Assembly (NCBI GenBank): GCA_001938485.1
Contig: MQRK01216694.1
Span: forward strand, 1-64,000
Direction: 5' to 3'
Origin: Girardia tigrina
Lineage: Eukaryota > Platyhelminthes > Tricladida > Dugesiidae
Length of the DNA: 64,000 bases
The translations under genes and the position numbers were made by a program. The notes beneath the pieces were generated by a model. The model had not been told where the DNA came from. It saw only the letters and a list, made by a program, of their open reading frames with translations, and made no database searches. Below are positions 59,610 through 64,000 of the stretch, one piece after another. Positions within the stretch are counted from its first letter, which is position 1. Every line of letters begins with the position of its first letter.

Positions 59610-60985
59610 AAAATTTTGGTGTTAATGAATTCTAATCTTGATCAAGAACCCAACAGTAATGATTAAAAGATTAAAATGCTTAAAATATGAAACGTTTTAA
59701 AAATTTAAAATAAAGGAAACAAATAATTATTTTTTTTTGATTATTTTTTAAAAGTATTATTCCTTGTTCCAGGTAACCACTTTCTTTCCTAATTGGAGAA
59801 TAGATAGGACAAAAACTGCTCGACTTACAAAAAAATTTACGTTTTTGCAAATGGTATATCTTTAAACATTCAAAGCAATCTGTTTTTTTGTTTTTCTTAC
59901 TTTTCTTGTTTTCTTTGCTCAAGCAAAACCTTTTTCTTTACAAGCTGTGTTGTAAAACTTTCGATGTAAAATATTTCTAAATAAGTGTACGAGTAAGTCT
60001 TATGAATGAGAACTTGTGCATTCTATAAAAATGTTTGACGTAAAGCCTTTTTCAGAAAACCACGCTGTCCTCGTCATTAAATTCGAATAAATTACTTACA
60101 GCTGACTTCTGCGCCTGATGTGACAACGTCTGAATCTTTCAGCCGAGTTAATACAATGAATGATAAATAGCTTTATGATCTCTTTATGATAAAGCGACAA
60201 TCACAAAAATTTAGCATTCTGAAAAGTTCTAGAGGAAAATAGATTACATCTTTTACACTTCTTCCATATCTCGTTTCAATTGACGTATATCTGTTAACAT
60301 TAAATTCAGGCATATCTAATAGTTTTCTAAAACCTTAAAAAGAGAGTAAAAGTTTCCCATATAGATTTTCTTAGCATACCATTCTTTGAACTGATTAAGT
60401 AATACTCAAGCATATAAATGTAAATACTGAAAACATTTTTAAACATGAGGACTCTACCCAAAAAAAGGTTTGTAGAAATGTGTGAGGTTTCTGTTCAATG
60501 GCCTCTCCAGTCTGTGTTAAGGGTGAATGATCACCATACGTTTATTTTCATTATAATTAGTTTTGACTTTCATGATGTTCAATATCCAAAATAAAAATAC
60601 TAAATCTTGAACTAAACGTTTTTGTATTGAACGTAGTTTTTCATTTTATTTCCACCCTATTAGCGTTGTCTTTTAAAACGGGTTCAATCACATATATCTA
60701 TAAGAGTGACCTAGAGGCTGTAGATGAATTAATAAAGGAAATATAGTATGAATCAAACATATAATGTTTATCAATATGAATAATTTTGTGTTATAATATA
60801 GTATACCAGTTTGAGTCAAATGTTTTTCATGTTTTTTTTAATGAATTAAAGTTTTTGTTTTACCAGATCGTTCAAGTCTAACATTTATATGCAACATTTT
60901 GTGTAATTTTAAAGCTCACAACAAGATGAAAAATCTATATTTTTAAAGTTAAATCTTTAAACTTGATTCCCCTATTTTTTTGCAT
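59610..60985. other. No gene seen
   Basis: AT-rich unique DNA; an 80-codon Lys-rich minus frame at 59680-59922 lacks motifs. Confidence 0.4.
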
Positions 60986-60989
60986 TTTA

Positions 60990-61245
60990 GAATTATTGAA
61001 GAAAAAACAGTAATTCGTGTCTTATAACGACATTATTGGAAAAAAGGTCTGACAGCAGCAGCTGCGAATCGAGTAATCTGCAACGTGGTAGACAAGGATG
61101 TTTTAAGGAAAAATACAGCTCAGTGGTGGTTTTGTCGTTTTATTCAGGGAGGTACCATTCTTTAAGATCAGGAATGCTCAGATCAACCATCAGTGGTGAA
61201 TAAAGAGAAGTTTCGTGCCCTGGTGGAGAAGCAGCCCAGTAAGGT
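60990..61245 (+). mobile_element. mariner N-terminal relic
   Basis: The plus frame reads YWKKGLTAAAANRVICNVVD, then KDVLRKNTAQWWFCRFIQGG, and after a stop DQPSVVNKEKFRALVEKQPS. This is the first DNA-binding domain of mariner proteins (pattern FxxGxxAAEAARxICxVxGxxxVxxxTAxxWFxRFxxGD...GRPSxVxxxxLxxxVExxP). It ends where the second HTH should begin; no terminal repeat seen. Confidence 0.65.
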
Positions 61246-61803
61246 TTTGGGATTTTTTGAAAGTTTGAGAAAATGTTTAGGTATATACACACACAAATGT
61301 TATTTTATATTATAACAAGTAGAAGAAGGAATAACTTTGTCATTTAATAACCGATTATGGTAACTGTAAAAATAGATATTCGAATGCGTTGGCAAATATC
61401 TATTTTTACAATAAAATATAAATTCGATGTTAAATTGAACTAACACAACAAGTCTTCGGCAGTGGTATTAATTCAATTTAGTTATAACCGATTTAACAAC
61501 TGAGGTAGTCGGAAAAATAAAATAACAAAATTAATAAATAAATGAATAAATAACAAAACAGACTGCAAAAAATTATAACCTTCTTTATTGTAATCTAACA
61601 AGTTGACAAATCAGACAAATTGGCTAATATACAACAGGGTAACTAAAAAATTGCCATTCAGTTTTGAGCAGACAGGTAAGATAAAATAATATAATTTTAT
61701 AGATCTCATAAATTAATGATTAATTATTGATTTTGTTTTTAGATATTATGCTTTTTGAGATATTACATTCCTTTCAGATATTATATGCTCTGTATTTTTG
61801 CAA

Positions 61804-62214
61804 TTAAATCGTAATAGAATCAACAGTCTTCGTTTTAGATCTCGAAGGAGAGCAAACATATTTTGTGTAAATAAAAGAATATTTTTGACTGAAATGACTT
61901 ATTATAATTAAATAATATTCTGGACTTAGTAATATTGAATTTTCCTCGACAAATCTTTCTACTATATGCTCTGCCAAACATTTCGCGCAATAATAAAGCA
62001 CTGCTCCGATTTTTTCTTTCTTTCTTTGTAATCGTTTGAATGTTTCAAATCCTTTTCTTTTCTCAAACTGAGGAGTCTCAGAGTCGCCCTGTCCCACTGA
62101 AATCGATGTTGATATTCGACATGATTTCAAATGGTAATCAGATCCAAACTGATCCAAAAAAATCCAGGCATGGATGATCTCCAAAATTCTCAACGAAAAG
62201 TTTAAAATTTGCAC
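61804..62214 (-). other. Unassigned 136-codon open frame
   Basis: Minus strand, includes SETPQFEKRKGFETFKRLQR then IGAVLYYCAKCLAEHIVERF and ends ...TKTVDSITI. An acceptor-like TTTCAGTGGGACAG precedes the GDSETPQ segment. CxxC and charged helices are visible, but no family is recognised. It may be an exon or chance in a locally GC-richer block. Confidence 0.25.
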
Positions 62215-62219
62215 AAGCC

Positions 62220-63675
62220 AAAGTCTCCATTCGAATGTTATAACATGTTTCGGTTCTGTCGGGAAATTTTCACGGAAAAATCACTTCATTTCCTTGCTCG
62301 AAGTACAATGAGAATATCTTTCTCATTCATCCCCTCTTTTAAAATAAAATAACCCGAAACTTCCTCCCTCCGGGTCGAGGCTTGCACACTTCAACAAGAA
62401 CAAAAAAAACAAAAGACAATTATTAATGCGTCTCACATCACACACAAGAATGTCTAAGCACAACCATCACTAAAAAAAGATATCAAGTCATTGTACAAAA
62501 AACGAAAGAAAGCAGACCACATCCATACACAAAACCCACTGAGGTAGTGTTTCACAGTAATATAGGAACCCTTAGATAGAGCTCAATTTGACGAGTGTCC
62601 ACATTTAAAACTATTTCATAATAAAACAAAATAAAAATGCATATATACTTTATAAAAATATATTGTATTTATGTATTTATGATTATTAATTATTTAGAAA
62701 ATACTAATTCAATTTATTTATTTAAAAAATCTACACAAAATTAATCAACTTATTTAAAATTTTACAATTATTTAAAATTTGAAATAAACTTCAACATTAC
62801 ATATTTTCAGATTATAAGAATTAAAGTATTAATCATCCATCTGGGTAGGAGAGACACAATTCCAAATCAACATACAACATTCAAATACAAAACATCAAAC
62901 ACGCAATGTATTTCTCACAACTCTTATCAAGGAGTCTAAGAAATATACTTATAATTATTTTTATGTTTATCCTTTATGTCAACACAAATAATTTTTCAAA
63001 CATAATAAATATTAAAAACCGTAAGATTCTAAACGCTTCTAAACTTTTGATTAAAGACAAGTTTTAGTAATAAAATGCATAATAATCATAATAAAAATTA
63101 TTTTATGGGGCATAATTTCCGTCACAATTGATTTTTATCATCAAGAAAATTCCGATGGACTCAGTTACTTATATCATAACCCTCAAATATTAGAGATTAG
63201 GTATCCGAAAGATTGTGTCATATAAACGTAAAAAATGAGACAATGAATTGCGTCGCCTTTAAATGAGACCGGCTGGTCAAGGACTTCCTGGTATTTTCCA
63301 TCCGAAGTTTCTATGGCTGCTAAAATGACCTAAATGATTTATGTCTTCCACATGGAAAACAATCCTATTCAGAGTGTCACTACGTATCGCCACTTTCCCT
63401 TAATTACCCATTTAAATGTGTCAATTAATGATTGAAATGTTAAGTAGTAACAGATTGGCCTAACGATAGCCACTTATTATATATTTTTCGAATGTTTTGT
63501 TACTAATATATGAATATTTTGTTATAATTTTAATTTGTTCTGTTTTACTAAAACACTAATCTTCATCATTTCATTCTCCTTTGAATTTATTTCACCCATT
63601 CAAACATAAAAAAAACTTTCCTATCCTTAGTTGGTACAATGTTTTTAACCAACCTTGATAGACTACTCGGATGAA
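62220..63675. other. No gene seen
   Basis: AT-rich with A-rich tracts at 62400-62550 and 62620-62820. A moderately GC-richer patch at 63230-63390 has no coding frame of interest. Confidence 0.4.
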
Positions 63676-63678
63676 GAA

Positions 63679-63906
63679 TTATTTCATAAGATATGAAAGG
63701 TCTCTGAGTCTTACTTCTTTAAATTGTCCTTGATCTAATTCAATGCGTTCTCCAATTACAAAACGTAATGGTATTAATATAGAGGCGGGTAAATAAAGTA
63801 CAGTATAGCCTCTAAATTTGTCCAGAAATAGGTTGTTAAGATCTCCATTTTCATTTTCTCCAATTTCATATTCCAAAATTGTATCATTTTCACTATAATT
63901 GATCAT
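63679..63906 (-). other. Unassigned 75-codon open frame at the window edge
   Basis: ATG 63906 (MINYSENDTILEYEIGENE...) to a stop at 63679, containing KFRGYTVLYLPASILIPLRF. The same frame is open upstream, apart from one TAA directly before the ATG, up to the window edge (WVNSIAKYFWPKILRF). Possibly the end of a decayed gene or element continuing outside. Confidence 0.2.
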
Positions 63907-64000
63907 AAATAATTATCTTCCTCCATAGGATCTTGAATATCTGCTTTTAAATCTTAAAATTTTTGGCCAAAAGTATTTGGCAATAGAATTTACCCAAATT

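Overview
The window looks like nuclear DNA from an invertebrate animal, most probably an arthropod. It is very AT-rich, has spliceosomal introns from about 50 bp to several kb, carries a paired-class homeobox gene, and is crowded with Tc1/mariner-type transposons and small MITEs. Species cannot be read from the sequence. A small-genomed arthropod with heavy mariner load, such as a mite or parasitic copepod, is a guess. There are two assembly gaps (18821-18870 and 41802-42724).

The one clearly intact host gene is on the minus strand between about 22.3 and 32.4 kb. It encodes a Prophet-of-Pit-1 (PROP)-type homeodomain protein in at least three exons with matching splice phases and the classical intron between homeodomain residues 46 and 47. 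Its introns (about 2.1 and 6.6 kb) hold three TTAA-flanked MITEs, a Tc1 fragment and a 249-bp tandem duplication.

The left 18 kb and one spot near 53.5 kb contain short islands of higher GC that are pieces of host-type genes, mostly broken: the 3' exons of an unidentified gene (32-311), a terminal exon (5289-5628), an RCC1/HERC-like piece with a 51-bp intron (7565-8169), the start of a DEAD-box helicase like DDX28 (9673-10080), an unassigned 220-codon open frame (17578-18240), and a VWA8-like AAA-ATPase copy (53532-54137). Two of these are accompanied by a 26-nt stem-loop of the same design with compensatory base changes (363-388 and 5810-5835).

From 10.56 to 14.97 kb runs a 4.4-kb relic of one large coding region with Ulp1/C48-type cysteine protease-like segments near its end, apparently in tandem. 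I cannot assign it to a known element class, and it is the least explained object in the window.

Mobile DNA includes: mariner copies or relics at 440-1364, 17250-17530, 19782-20646, 33321-34140, 38700-39530, 43150-44100, 48218-49470 and 60990-61245; Tc1-type relics at 23225-23460, 39814-40140, 46720-47590 and 56218-57300; a well preserved element with about 128-bp terminal inverted repeats spanning the larger gap (41361-43020); TTAA-type MITEs; a hAT-type MITE (45218-45636); a 411-bp insertion with a perfect 15-bp target duplication (51663-52073); and a short fossil LTR-type reverse transcriptase piece near 59 kb. The rest is AT-rich DNA with simple repeats in which I see no gene.
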